This document shows, one piece after another, positions 17,471 to 29,156 of a stretch of 64,000 nucleotides of DNA. How positions within the stretch are numbered: the first letter of the stretch is position 1; each line of letters opens with the position of its first letter. The translations under genes were made by a program, and so were the position numbers. Source of the DNA: Amblyomma americanum (taxonomy: Eukaryota > Arthropoda > Arachnida > Ixodida > Ixodidae); the NCBI RefSeq assembly GCF_052857255.1, contig NC_135502.1, positions 156,896,099 to 156,960,098 of the forward strand, written 5' to 3'. Below the pieces are notes generated by a model. The model searched no databases and was not told where the DNA came from. It saw only the letters and a list, made by a program, of their open reading frames with translations.

Positions 17471-19055
17471 TGAACATGCTTTTACAGATGATTGCGTGAT
17501 TTCGGTTGCTGGCTTCTTGGGGCTGTTGTCCTTTTACTGCAAATCCGTATTTGTCAGTTGGCAGGGCGGTATTTACACGCAGGTCGTACATTTTTTTGTC
17601 TAAAGTCGATAAGGCATTGGAGGCCTGTTTGGAAGACCTTGGCATAGTAGCATTTCGTTATGTTCATGACTGTAATTTTTCTGGACATAGAAGGCTCAGA
17701 TAAGTTGGCACAAGATGTTTTAGGAGTCCTTAAGGCATGCGGTCAAGGCCTGTCTTTTACATCAGAATTGTCTAAGCAGAACCGTTAGCAGTTTCTTGAT
17801 GCAGACTTGCGCTTTGTCGACGAATATGTTTGTCGGGGTTACAGCTAAAGATCGGGGAAGGCTCTTTTTAGCTACGAGTCGGACCACTCGTTGGGGAAGG
17901 ATGGTGAAGAGGTGTATTTGTCGCTGGTTAAGGTCAGTAAAGATGGAAACACTTGATGGGTGTGCAATCGTGTGCATGACATCAGCTTTAGATAAGTCAT
18001 GAAATCACTGCTGAGGACGCATTCTTGTAGCAGGTTTCCAAGCAGCTGGGTTCCCACTTGCCCATCTCAACAACCTGTCATAGTATGTTTTCACTCGCTC
18101 GAGGGTAAGGAGCAGATACTCCGATGATGCTGATACACCTTACCTCCACAGTATTTCTCAGTCTCAAGAAAGTCGCGGGAAAGCGTAATGCTGCTGTTGT
18201 CTTAACAGCGAAGTGCAAGACAGGAGGCCTTTGCGCCGCCATTAAAAAGGCTTGATAAAATTGGGTACGTGTCCACAATGGACAGTGTCACAAAAAAAGG
18301 TTCACCACTCGCAAAGTAATGGAGTATATTGCATTCCACTGCCTTATGGCTGCAACTAATATGGGCAGACGGGCAGATATCTGAATTTTCACCTGACAGC
18401 ACTTTCACTCTATAGGGGGAAGGCAAATTCTAATCTGGCACTGCACGATAAATCTTGTGAATGCAAATCTGAGGATGACCTGTCTCTTTGCATGCCTAAT
18501 TTCCACGACACATCAGTGGTTTATGGAAGGGATAAATCTGTCGGTAGATAGTTGAGGCTTACTACATCGGTAAGGCTAAGGACACGTGTGGCTAAGCCAT
18601 CGGAAAACCTTCACTGTAAGGAATTTGCTTTTTTAGATGATTCATTAGTATGCCAGTGACCTTTGATTGCACTTCGCCCTTTCACTGCTTTGGGTTATTG
18701 TGTGCTTGTATCTCTTCGCGGGTCTTCTTTTGCGGCTTTGCTTTAATGATGCCGCCGCAGTGGCTCAATGGTTATGGCGCTCGGCTGCTGTCCCAAAAGA
18801 CGCAGGTTCGATCCTGGCCGCACCAGTCAAATTTCAATGGAGGCGAAATTTTAGAGGCCCGTGTACTGTGCATTGTCAGTGCACGCTAAAGAACCCCAGG
18901 TGGTCGAAATTTCTGGAGCCATCTACTACGGCGTCCCTCATAGCCCGAGTCGCTTTGGGACGTTAAACCCTCACAAATCAAATAATCAAAATCTTCAATT
19001 AAATTTTTGTTAGTCCCGCCTCTTGAGCTCATGTCTTCTTGTGTGTACTGGCTGG
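17471..19055 (+). mobile_element. PLE-B, plus copy, head-to-head with the minus copy
   Basis: The frame near 17506-17703 repeats the RT part (LEDLGIVAFRYVHDCNF, YVDD changed to YVHD). The linker lies near 18130-18250. The 3' region 18430-18660 matches 16150-16380 in inverted orientation. A family B SINE interrupts it at 18752. The tail continues to about 19055. The two copies point away from each other from a centre near 17.47 kb. Confidence 0.7.
18752..18970 (+). repeat. tRNA-derived SINE, family B, inside PLE-B
   Basis: Starts GCCGCCGCAGTGGCTCAATG, box B GGTTCGATCC, body TTCAATGGAGGCGAAATTTT, end GGGACGTTAAACCCTCACAA. It is nearly full length and less diverged than the host PLE-B, so it is the younger insertion. 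Confidence 0.8.
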
Positions 19056-20085
19056 TTTTAAGGTGAGTCAGTACCAACTCGGCCAGTCATAAGCCTTGTT
19101 CAGTATTACAACATTTTGAATAAAGTGAGTTTACTAGGCTATGTTGCCGGGGATCGTGTCCGCAGCAGTTGTGGGCAACTCAGAAGAGGTAGCGTCATAT
19201 GATTGGTTGTGTAATTGGCAGAGGATGATGTGAGGATGCTGCTCGAAAAGAAAATTTCATAATTGGATAATTATTTGCAGCCAAAAATGTTCAAAAAGTG
19301 GCTGGGCCAGAGAAAAAGTGCCGCAAAATTTGAAAACGCTGAAAGTAGGAGCTACAGCGTAGTGCCAAGTTTGAAAAACTGGAAGTATGGACAAAGCCAA
19401 AGCTTGGCGCCATGTTTGAAAACTCGAAATGAGCAATCACGTGACCATTGATAAGTTTCCTATACTTAACTAGGAGATAGAAAAAAGAATGATAAATTAG
19501 AGGCAATTAGGTAATTATTGAGAAGCGAAAGGCAATGAATGCGTGATTAGGCTGGGCAAGTATTCAGTGAGTGGGCAGGAACGATCCATGGAGGAAAATT
19601 TGAAAACTCGAAATCGTTGCTGGGATGAAGTGAGGGTAAAATAAGAGTTAATTGATAACCAATCAAGTCAACGAGAAAACAACCATGGCGCCAAAATTTA
19701 AAGGCGACCAGTGTCGAGGAGGCGTCAACGCTTTCACATTTTTTTTGCGCAGGTAGCAGCGGTGATCTCTATTTTTTGTTTTTTTCAGCCAAGACAAAAA
19801 CCATTTTTCTTGGCTCATGGGCGATGTATCTAGGAACCTGCGGCCAGGACAACGCTGGACAGCATGCATCAGCAAGCTCGAAAAAAAATCACGAAACAGC
19901 AAATAAATATTGATCATTTTCATTTCAATTCTAGTGGTTTTGTGCACGAATTACTCTGGAATGCACAAAGCTTGTGTTGACAGGCGACCATTAACAAGCT
20001 GTGCATTTTTGTGCCTAGCGTACTCCGGAACACAAATCCTGTGTTAATCGACAGGTGACAGTAACGACTGTTACACAGTGTACGA
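19056..20085. other. Unclassified AT-rich region with short internal repeats
   Basis: TTTGAAAA-type phrases recur at about 19329, 19370, 19413 and 19599. Two loosely similar units with CTCTGGAA / CTCCGGAA ... GACAGG occur at about 19951-20018 and 20022-20070. No coding evidence. Confidence 0.4.
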
Positions 20086-20345
20086 GCACTACACAAGACA
20101 CACTACAGAAGACAAGGCAAACTACAGAAGACAAGACAGACTACAGAAGACAAGACAGACTCCAGAAGACAAGACAGACTACAGAAGTCAAGACAGACTA
20201 CAAAAGAGAGGACAAACTACAAAAGACAGAATATAAAAGAAAAGACAGACTACAGAAGACAGGACTACAAAAGACAAGACAGACTACAGAAGACAAGACA
20301 GACTACACAAGACATGCCCAAAATACGACAAGACTACAGACTACA
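20086..20345. repeat. 19-bp minisatellite (ACTACAGAAGACAAGACAG)
   Basis: About a dozen units of ACTACAGAAGACAAGACAG with substitutions and a few indels (for example near 20220-20250). The plus-strand open frame rich in Thr, Asp, Arg, Lys and Gln across it is a product of the repeat. Confidence 0.9.
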
Positions 20346-21239
20346 GAAATTTTTGTCTTAGAATCCTGTAGTGCGTTTTGACTGGGATGGTACCACAACA
20401 TGAGAATATTTTGAAATACTATAAAAGTTTTAAACGCTATCGCGAACAGCCATATAGACTCCCGGGAGGTGTCGCGATTGTCGTTCAAAGCAGCGTCCCT
20501 GCTCAAGAAATGAAACTCAAAACATAAATTGAAGCTGTTGCAGTCAGTATGGTCAGCTGTAAAACGATAACAATCTCTTCTGAATATCTTCCTCCACATT
20601 TCACATTACCAGTACATGATCCGTAAGAACCGATGGACGACCTTCGGGGCCATATGTAGTAGTTGAGGATTTTAATGCTCCTCCCTTTTTGGGAAGCAAA
20701 CGCTGTGACTCTAGGGCCAAAATTATCATTTTGTCGTAACAAATAATACATGTCTTAAATACGGGAAAGGCCATATTCTGCTCTCCAAATTCGGCGGTAA
20801 TTAACTGTTTAGATTTGTCTTTTAGTCCGCCGTGCCTCTTTAGCAATTTAATTGGGATGTCATCAACATCTGCGGGGATATTAACAGCCGCGCGTATTTA
20901 TCACGCAATGCTATGTGCGCGCCGTTTTGGAGGTTTGCGAGGGAGGGAACTGATGCCCCCTTCCTTCTTTCGCGCCCCGCGGCTCCGCAGCCGCTTAACG
21001 CTTACACTTTCCCTCTTTCCTCTCAACAAAGAGACCTCCTCTCCAGAGCCCGGCAGAAGCCGCGTTTCTCTCGAGGCTGGGTTGGTGGGGTCGTCTTCTG
21101 GCGGGAGCTGTGCACACGCACGGACGCATATCTGCCACGGAGACCACTACTCTTGTCGCCTGGCCACCGTGTGTGACTTAAGAACCGCGGGCCGTGAGCG
21201 AGGTGCCACGTGAGGTGAGCGGTACCTTTCTACCCCACT
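20346..21239. other. Unclassified; GC-rich from 20.88 kb, possible gypsy-1 5' LTR or leader
   Basis: 20346-20880 shows nothing recognisable. From 20880 the base composition becomes GC-rich and runs into the gypsy-1 leader, so part of it may be the 5' LTR. I cannot define its start, because no 3' LTR is preserved for comparison. Confidence 0.35.
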
Positions 21240-21529
21240 ATTTTTTTGTGCGTTCCCCTTATTTTGTGCTTTTCTCCCCCGTGCGTGAGCGGAACACTCC
21301 CTCGTTGCGGCGTTCGTTTTTGTTGCTGCAGCTTGTATCACTCGGGAGCAATAAATGCTCTTCCGAGTAGAATACTCTTGTTTGTCCCCACTGGCGCGAA
21401 CCCGCCGTGGTTGCGACTTACCCCATCGCGGTTTGGGGGTCACAGCCTTGGCTGCTAGGGCTTGTACGCTGGTGCTAGAGAGCGAGTACTGCTTCTATCC
21501 CTTTGAGCGTTATTGCGATCTAACATCGT

Positions 21530-22735
21530 TTGAGCCGAGCGGTAATTCACGTGACACACTCCCTCAGACGAGCGGCGACGCTACGCACATCTAGCCAAGA
21601 GCTATGCCGCCAGGTATGGAGAGCACGGAGCAACCTGCGCAGCCTTGCTCATCTAACGCTGCCCCTCAGCCAGAACATCCTCGGCCAGGGCGACCCCCAA
21701 GAGGCAGTGTTGCACAATGCATTGCGCCTCAGAGAGAGCCTCACGGATATCGCGCACAGCACCCTGCAAACACTCGCTCCAGAGGCGGGACCGAGTCAAC
21801 GGGTGGGCCTCCCCAGCCACGGCGGCTATCATGATTTTGTCAGTGCCAACGAGTACCTGGAGCGCATGCTGACCTACCAGCAGGCCACAGAGCTTACCCA
21901 TGGCAAAATTTTGGCGCGTGTCGTGCCAGTCTCACTGACAAATCAGGCTGCCCGCTGGTTGCTCCTCACTGGCCACCGGTCATGCACAATGGAGGAGTTC
22001 CGAGCGAGGTTTAGCAAAGTGGTCTCGCCCGCAGATTACGAGCGTAGTATTCAGCGCAAGTTGGAGCTGCACACTCAGCATCCGGACGAATCGTTCCTTG
22101 AGTACGTGAGGGCGATGGACGAACTTTGTGCTACCGCAGACCCCTTAGCTCCGAACAGAAGGTAGAGCGCGTCAAGCGACAAGCTCACCCTACCATCACA
22201 GCTTACCGACGAGGCGTGTAGTTCAGTGATTTGGACGAACTCGCCTCGGCAGCCAAGCGCATATAGGCGGACATACTCGCCATCCGCGCGCATTGGCCAC
22301 CACCGCCAGCGTCGAAGGCACTTGAGCCGCGATACGCCTAGAACGCAGACACTTTTCGCATTCGTTCCCAGAGAGCCAAAACGGTTGCATTCAGTGACTG
22401 GCAACTGAGAAATGGTTGGGAATTATTTGACCGAGCTCTCGACTCGCACACCTATGCTAAGCGGGCAGACACTGCATCTGGCCAATGTATTCAGAATCGG
22501 GACCTACATGCCAACCCGAGGACGCTAGAGCAAAGGGCAACTGCGACGGTATGCCCGACAGGAAGGAACGGTCAATCGGCGCACGGCGACACCTGGCCCG
22601 CCTGGCGACGGCCGGGCACCCTATGCTACCGGTGAAACGAACCAGGGCACTACGCCCGGGAGTCCAGCCTCCCCGTGAACCAAGAACACGCGCTTTTGGG
22701 AAACGAACGGAGCCGCCGGTGAGAAACACTGCACA
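21530..22735 (+). pseudogene. gypsy-1 gag with mutated zinc knuckle
   Basis: An open frame of 211 residues (21530-22165) has capsid-like phrases such as HRSCTMEEFRARFSKVV and YERSIQRKLELHTQHPDESF. After a stop the product continues in pieces to LCYR(stop)NEPGHYARES near 22623. This is the nucleocapsid CCHC knuckle, with the second Cys codon changed to TGA. Gag would form the particle and bind RNA. Confidence 0.7.
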
Positions 22736-22859
22736 GTCAGTGGCATCAACAGCGGTGCTCAGTGAGTCTGAGGAAATACTAGCCCCGCTGGCTTGCCGTT
22801 TGTGACGACCCAGGGACTCGCCAGTCGCGCTTATTGAGCCTACATTTCTCGACCTAAGT

Positions 22860-23213
22860 TCATGGATTTTCTAGACACAGGAGCGAGCGCATCCCTATTT
22901 GGCCGCACGGTATCTAAGCATCGCCGTCGGAACGGATTCCGACTGCGAGAGAGCAACCTTACTTTCCGATTAGCCAGCAGCACGGCGCACACGAGCGGTA
23001 CCGCGAGGCTTGTGGTGCGGTGGTAGAAACGAGTGAGGCGCCAGCGCTTCGCTCACCTCCCCGGCCTATCGGTTCCAATTACTCTTGGTAGAGACTTCCT
23101 CGCCGAGACGGGCATTGTTATTGACGTCTGCAATGGAGGATATAGGGAGAGAGCATGGGGTACCTTGAAGCCTTTCGTTAAACCCCTAAATGTGGCAGAA
23201 GCACGTTCGCTTT
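22860..23213 (+). pseudogene. gypsy-1 aspartic protease
   Basis: FLDTGASASLFG at about 22865 is the retropepsin active site (D-T-G). Downstream, after one stop near 23025, comes PITLGRDFLAETGIVIDV, the conserved ILG-type second half. Length fits a retropepsin. The stop breaks it. Confidence 0.75.
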
Positions 23214-23639
23214 AAGATGCTACGCACACAGACGTACGCAATGATAGCCCGAAAATGCCCGGCGAAACACCTTTAGGCGGGCTGCTCTACCACCCGGTCG
23301 ACCGCGCCGAGAGGAAAAGCATAAAAAGAACCTCCTTCCTTCCCGTGCGACCCCCTGTCACCCCTGCTGTGGCACTTTGCGCTGCGGCGGCATGCAGGCC
23401 TTCCACCCCCCTCCCCCCCCTTCGCTGCTGAACAACTCAGGCAGGTTTTTGGGGGAGAAAAATTTGCAGTGGCTTAGCTCGGCTATGCCAGGATATACGT
23501 AGCGAGAGGTAAGTTTCCCTAGCTGAGCTTTTTGTGGCCACTGTTTGTTTAGCAAGGAGATACTTTGTGTATACATATTTTTTATTAAGTTTGCTTGACA
23601 GAGACGAAGACTGCCTGATGATCAGTGAAGTAGCATACA

Positions 23640-24180
23640 GCGGTCTCAATTTTGTCGTTACAGTATTTCGATTTGGTAAAGCCTCTTTAGTATACAAGCT
23701 TCATAGTAGTTCCCCATAGTGCAGTCTGGTCGTGAGGGTCTGAAGCTAAACTAAAGTCAACCTTTTCTTTCATACAGTGACTAAAAGAGTCCTGTTTTCC
23801 GTTGAAGTCCCCCAAGGTCACACACAACTGTGAAACCCTGCCGTAGGGTAGTATACACGTGGCAATCACATCAATAGTCTGCTTGGCAGATGTTCCCAGT
23901 GCAACGTTGACTCCTTGGATGATATTGCCGCTTACCAGAAGCTTAACACAGCAGCCTTTACTATTATTGACCGCGATTGAATGGTGATGTCTGTCAGCGG
24001 TGATACCTTGTTTCACGTACACACACACTCCAGCTTTCTTATTTGGTTGGAGCATACTACCAGGCGACAACATCGGAATCGGAAGAGTTAATCTTGTTTT
24101 GTCTATACTACCGTTTAGCAGCGGCTGGACTCTCCTTCTCAGCATGCATGTCAAACGTTGTGACACCGACGCTCACTACA
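23640..24180 (-). pseudogene. Endonuclease/exonuclease/phosphatase-like fragment inserted in gypsy-1
   Basis: The minus frame reads PNKKAGVCVYVKQGITADRH, then LCVTLGDFNGKQDSF (the GDFN of APE-like nucleases), and in a shifted frame CYFTDHQAVFVSV, which fits the terminal S/T-D-H motif. It could be the nuclease of a LINE or of another element. No RT is attached. The insertion separates the protease from the RT of gypsy-1. Confidence 0.5.
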
Positions 24181-24204
24181 TCGCCTTTTATACGCCATCC
24201 TGCG

Positions 24205-24420
24205 CATGTGAGGCGGTAAGGCGCCCGTGTGCTGTGCGATGTCAGTGCACGTTAAAGATCCCCAGGTGGTCGAAATTATTCCGTTGCCGTCCACTACGGA
24301 ACCTATTATCCTTTCTTCTTTCACTCCCTCCTTTATCCCTTCCCTTACGGCGCGGTTCAGGTGTCCAACGATATATGAGACAGATACTGCGCCATTTCCT
24401 TTCCTAAAAAAAAAACAATT
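24205..24420 (+). repeat. SINE family A, 5'-truncated
   Basis: It begins inside the body (GCGCCCGTGTGCTGTGCGAT), lacks the tRNA head, and ends in poly-A followed by (ATT)n at 24417-24437. It lies beside the endonuclease-like fragment within gypsy-1. Confidence 0.8.
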
Positions 24421-24737
24421 ATTATTATTATTATTATGTGAGGCGGGGTTCAGGGGATAGAGCGGCGTTCGGAGAGCCGACGACGAAGAACGCGGCGCAG
24501 CTGTGGGGTCTCTCTGGTAACCATAGTATCGGCGCATGAGCACAACTGCTCATCCGCGTGACATCACTCTGGGCTTTGACGGTTGTGCGGGCGCGCGGCC
24601 GCGGCGACGACGAAGCGCACTTCTTACTTTGCTCCTCTTCAGTAGCCATCTTAATGGCGCATGCGCACAACTGCCCTCTCTCATGTACCGCGAAATGCTC
24701 GACCGGTAGCCCAGTGTAGCTCTCGCTACCAGATAGC

Positions 24738-25435
24738 ACGCTTGTCTCTGCTCCTGAACGAATGCGACCCTGTATTCACGGAACGCCCTGGCTGCACAAC
24801 GCTGGTTAGGCACAATATTGAGAGGCGACACCGTTCGTTCCGCGGAAGTGCGATCCTCGTACAGTCAGGTTGGCTAAGAGGAAAGCGCACGATAAGGCTC
24901 TGGACGAACTCCTCGACACAGGCGCTGTGGAACGTTCAAGCAGCCCCTCGTGGTTTCCAGTTGTGCTGTTGCACAAAAAGGATGCAACTACCCGCCTTTG
25001 TGTGCACTATCGACGCCTGAACGAGGTGACACGGAAGGATGCATACCCACTTCCGAGCATTCCCTCGATCGTATCTAATGCTAGTGGAGCGAAGTGCTTC
25101 ACTGCACTCGATGGCAGCAGAAGACTTTCAGGTGGAGATGACTCCCGGTGACCGAGAGAAAACTGCTTTCATCTGTCACAGAGAACTTTTCCAGTTTACC
25201 CGAACGCCGTTCGGCCTGGTAGGAGCGCCCGCGACGTACGGGCGTCTGATGGACCGTGTGATAGGTGTTGCAAGGTGGCACCATGCTCTTGCTTACATGG
25301 ATGGCATTGTGGTGTATTCGGCAACCTTTTATGAGCACTTACGCTATCTCAGAGATTTACTGAGGGCAGCGGGAATCACTCTGAATCCGAACAAGACCCA
25401 GATAGCCGGGTCCCGAAAAGGTCACATTTTGACAG
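24738..25435 (+). pseudogene. gypsy-1 reverse transcriptase, N-terminal two thirds
   Basis: The product resumes with LLNECDPVFTERPGCTTLV, then SSPSWFPVVLLHKKD, CVHYRRLNEVTRKDAYPLPS, a frameshift near 25120, FTRTPFGLVGAPATYGRLMD, and YMDGIVVYS at about 25295, where other gypsy RTs have YLDDIVV. The second catalytic Asp is thus Gly. Sequence homology ends after NKTQIAGSRKGHI at about 25430. Confidence 0.85.
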
Positions 25436-27123
25436 CTAGTTTTTCCCTTTCTCCGTCGCCTCCCCACAAAAAAATGCGCCAGTCACATTGCGAGGTCACC
25501 TCACATGACCCACGTCTTGCTGCGAGCGAGGGATGGCGCTAGCGAGCGTCGCGGCTTTGGCGGCGGCGGCGGCGATTTGCGGGTGCTTGATCGCGAGGGG
25601 CAAACCCCTAGCACCCCCCCCCCTTTTTTTTTCTCCCCGTCGTCGGGAGATGCACGCGTCTTGCGCCCCAAAAAGAACCCGCGGCCTAGGAACAGAGAGC
25701 GGAGGACAGCATTGTGTTTGCACTGGGCGTGCGATATACGTTTAGTTAATTTTTACCTGGCACGCTGAAGTGGCACCACTGTTATGTATTTGGATTTCTT
25801 GCGGTATCTTTTATAGCTTGAAGAAATATTACTCGGATGGCACCTTGTTGCGAACAGGAAGTTAATGTTTAAAAAGCTAGCTAGACAGTCTAAACTAATT
25901 CATTGACTGTGCAGTGCGCAAAAGAATGTTAGGCAGGGTTTAACCATGGTTATACCAAAGGTCGAGAGAAAGCATGATGCCAATGGCCCGGACCAAATTT
26001 GGAGGTCGTCATCATTTCGGACGCTAGTTCGAGGTTGCACGCTCAGTTGTAGATTGTCCAAATCGGCTGAGGTCAAATTTCGGGGCCGGTCTGGGCCAAA
26101 TTTAGAGACTACCGTCGTATCGAGCACATTGAAAGTGATTTTGGTCCAAAACAATGAAGGTCAAATTTCAGAGGTGGGATGGGTGAAATTTGGGGCGTGG
26201 AACGGGCAACAATTCGGAAACAACCCGGGGCCTAATTTTGGAGACGCCATCGCAATGGCCATAGTCAATATGTGCTCATCAGATGACTTAAAGCAGTTGC
26301 TGTGCAATCGCCAAGTGCGAAGGTCACTTCAATGTCACCGCTTGCGAGATTGCGTTGTTTTTTCTGCGATATTAGTCAAGAAAAGCAACGCGTGAGCAGA
26401 AGATAGACGACTTTCACCGCTCCTTCGGCATCTCCTGCAGAAACCGCCGCCGCGACCGTTTTTGTTTTTTCACGCGGGAAAAAAAAGAGTACTGACATAT
26501 GGTCAGGCCCGTTTCGCATGCTGCGACTGGACCCAAAATATCCGGTGTAGTCGGTGAGGCCACAGTGCGTTTTTCGGTCACTGCTTTTACACGCGACACC
26601 AACACAACGAATTCGGTCGGAGGAACAGGCATTATTCCTTGATGTTTGCATAGGCAACCCATTATTAAACGCGACAGAAACATCACATAGAATGTGTTCA
26701 TGATTTTATGACCAGCGTATTTTTAGTTGAAAGGCATTATTCCTTATGTTTTGATTAGATTAAATAGTTCTGCTTCCACCGCGGTAATAGTTACAACGTG
26801 GCCTCACCTCGCACGCCGTCTCGGCGCTCCCCAAAGGTCAATCGCAGAGCGAGCACACCGACGCTGCGACCGAATACCATCCGGGTGGAATTCGATCGCA
26901 AGCCGTCTCCAACTAGACCGACAGCCCTCCCCAGTCGCAGACCGGCCGATTTCGTAGTGTCGCAGACGAAAATCGCATTGCATGTGAAACGGGCCTCACG
27001 TGGTAAAAGCGAGCGCCCGCCCAAACAATTTTGCTGGTGTCCGTCGCCTCTTTCGATTAGTGCATCCCCCCCTCCGCTCCGTTCCTGGCGCGGTTTTCGC
27101 ACCCGTCGCCACCGCGCCATAGT
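25436..27123. other. Unclassified sequence
   Basis: No element or gene recognised. At 25985-26245 a loose phrase around GGNCAAATTTNGGGG recurs several times (25988, 26071, 26093, 26158, 26186, 26230). From 26790 the DNA is GC-rich. Confidence 0.35.
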
Positions 27124-27154
27124 CCCTTTACGGTGCTATAGGCACCGTAAAGGG
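27124..27154. repeat. Perfect 13-bp-arm hairpin
   Basis: CCCTTTACGGTGC (27124-27136) and its exact complement GCACCGTAAAGGG (27142-27154) flank TATAG. A TATA-like CTATATATG lies about 100 bases downstream at 27252. Function unknown. Confidence 0.9.
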
Positions 27155-29156
27155 CGACCCACGTCGAGCGTTTTTCTTGCGCAAAACTGGCTTTTGGCCG
27201 CCGGCGGTTGGACGCAGGCCGCCGGGCAGCCGTTCGCCGCCGATCAAGCCGGGCTATATATGTCCGCCCGGCGGTCAGCCGCTGGGCGGAAGAGACCAAC
27301 GTGGGCTATCAGCGCGGACCAACCAGGGCGCGACTGCGTCTGACTTCTGCCCGCTTCTACACTAAAAAAAAGGTGTATGAAAGGATTAAGGAAGGGGTAA
27401 CTTTGAATTTTACCCCTTCTCGGCAGGCATGGAACAACTTTGCAGCCTTGAAATACTTGCCTCGAGACGTTTAGCCTGTCTCGTGAAAGTTGCACCTTTT
27501 CTATTCTTTTTTTCAGTGTTGAGAACTGTGTTTCGTTTTTTATGCCAAATATGGCAGAAAAGATGCTCTCCGGGATTTTTCCTAAGGGGAACTTTGTGTT
27601 TAGTGACTGAAATGTTGGAGGAGAAAGGAATACTGCGGCATTGTTTGCAATTGTGCAATATCTCTATGCCAGCGGGTTCTTTTTACTGAAGAACGCACAG
27701 TTTTCTTTTCTATTAAGAAGTAAACTCTGAACCGCAACAGTTCTAGTTGATCAAAAAGATATCTTTCTTCAACGTGGAAGTTAGAGCAAGATGTCTTATA
27801 AAAAGAAAAAGCTCTTTATAGAAGCTTTGCTGTTTATATCCTCCCAAAGTTGCTGATCATAACTTGCACGGATCAAGCTTTTTGTACTTCTTCATTTCTC
27901 AAATACGTGGTGGCACATTATTTTACTTACAGCTTTAAGATGGTGCCGTGTCAACGCTGTTTGTAAAGCAGGTCGGATGAGGGCAGTTGCATGAACGCGT
28001 CCTTGAAGCAAGTTGTTCTTAAGCGATGAGCACACTCAGCGATGTAAAGCTGGGCCCTCGCGGTAGTACGTGGGACGCGTTTATACGTCGACGTAACGCG
28101 CGCGCGCGCGGCACGGCGACGTCACGTTGGCCACAGCGAGACCCTCTACACTCCAACGGCGCTTGACCGCCGACTCGATCGGCGGGTCCGTCCCACTCCG
28201 ACCACACCAGCGGCAAATAGGAGCATGTGTCGATTCCGCTCCGAGCGCGTGAGCCTCCGTCGGCCCGGCCAGACCGGTTCGGCCTCTCGTCGGGCCGGCG
28301 TTTTGCCGTTCTCCAAAACAGGTGGGAACCGTCTTGAGTTCAGGTTTGCACAGATTAAGGTGAATACCCCTCTCCATTTCTGAAAACATTACAATGGCGG
28401 GCGACTGACTCATGTCTCTTCACGCTAACCCCGGTTGTGGGTAGAGCAGGAAGTGAAATCCAGTCTGTGAACGAGGGTGTTATCGAAAAGCAACTTCTTG
28501 TAAGTCAGTTTTTCTGGAATTTTTAATGTTGAAACGATAATTCTCCTTCACAGACAGCCTTTTAATTTCTTGCTCTGCCAACAGAGGGAAGGTGAGTCAA
28601 TCGCCTTCCATTTTATTCTTCTTATAAGAGAAGAGAGAGTTATGCCCCTTAATCTCAGTGAGCCTGAAGCCCCACACGTTACCTCCGACTTTCCAGATCG
28701 AGTGTAAAGGGTAGCTGCCGAAGGGTACTAGGGTGCATTACTGCATCTGTCTCGACCTGTTCCTCACGTTCGCAGCCAAGCTCTGCGCACAAAAGGAGAG
28801 AGAGCGAGCATTTATTGTGGATAAGCTAGAGACCAGTGCTGGTACAGGATGCGAACAGGAGGACGAGGAGAATTCGTAGAAATTCTCTATTCACTGGAAC
28901 TTTTGGCTTTTCATTGTGTCCTTTCAACAATTTTCCTCTCATACAGATAAGAAAGCATCTTCGCTCTTCCCTTTCGAACAAGAATGCGGAAATGTGAACA
29001 AGGGTTTCCGTTTGAAAAATGTGTGCTATATTGCAGAGGGTGCTGCTATTCTGCAAGTTGTCAACTGACGACTTTCCAATGCCAGTAAATCGCCTTTTCC
29101 GCAAAGCTTGTTTTCCAACTAAAAGTTCTCGGACCAAAACGACACCTCCAACTCTT
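27155..29156. other. Unclassified sequence
   Basis: GC-rich to about 27350, then AT-rich, GC-rich again at 28070-28320 with an alternating GC tract near 28100. I recognise no gene or element. Confidence 0.35.

Larger units (their letters stand above)
21240..25435 (+). mobile_element. gypsy-1: decayed Ty3/gypsy LTR retrotransposon
   Basis: Order on plus: leader with AATAAA at about 21350, gag, CCHC knuckle, protease, then (after an insertion of about 1.3 kb) RT, in the classical gypsy order. It stops at about 25435 in the middle of RT, so RNase H, integrase and the 3' LTR are missing. Confidence 0.8.

Noticed and set aside
25436..25780. 3' LTR of gypsy-1
   Set aside because: Sequence after 25435 does not match the leader near 20.9-21.4 kb. 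The element appears truncated instead.
26798..27343. 181-residue open frame, Arg/Pro-rich
   Set aside because: Composition reflects GC-rich DNA. An antisense frame of similar length exists, no domain is visible, and the hairpin lies inside it.
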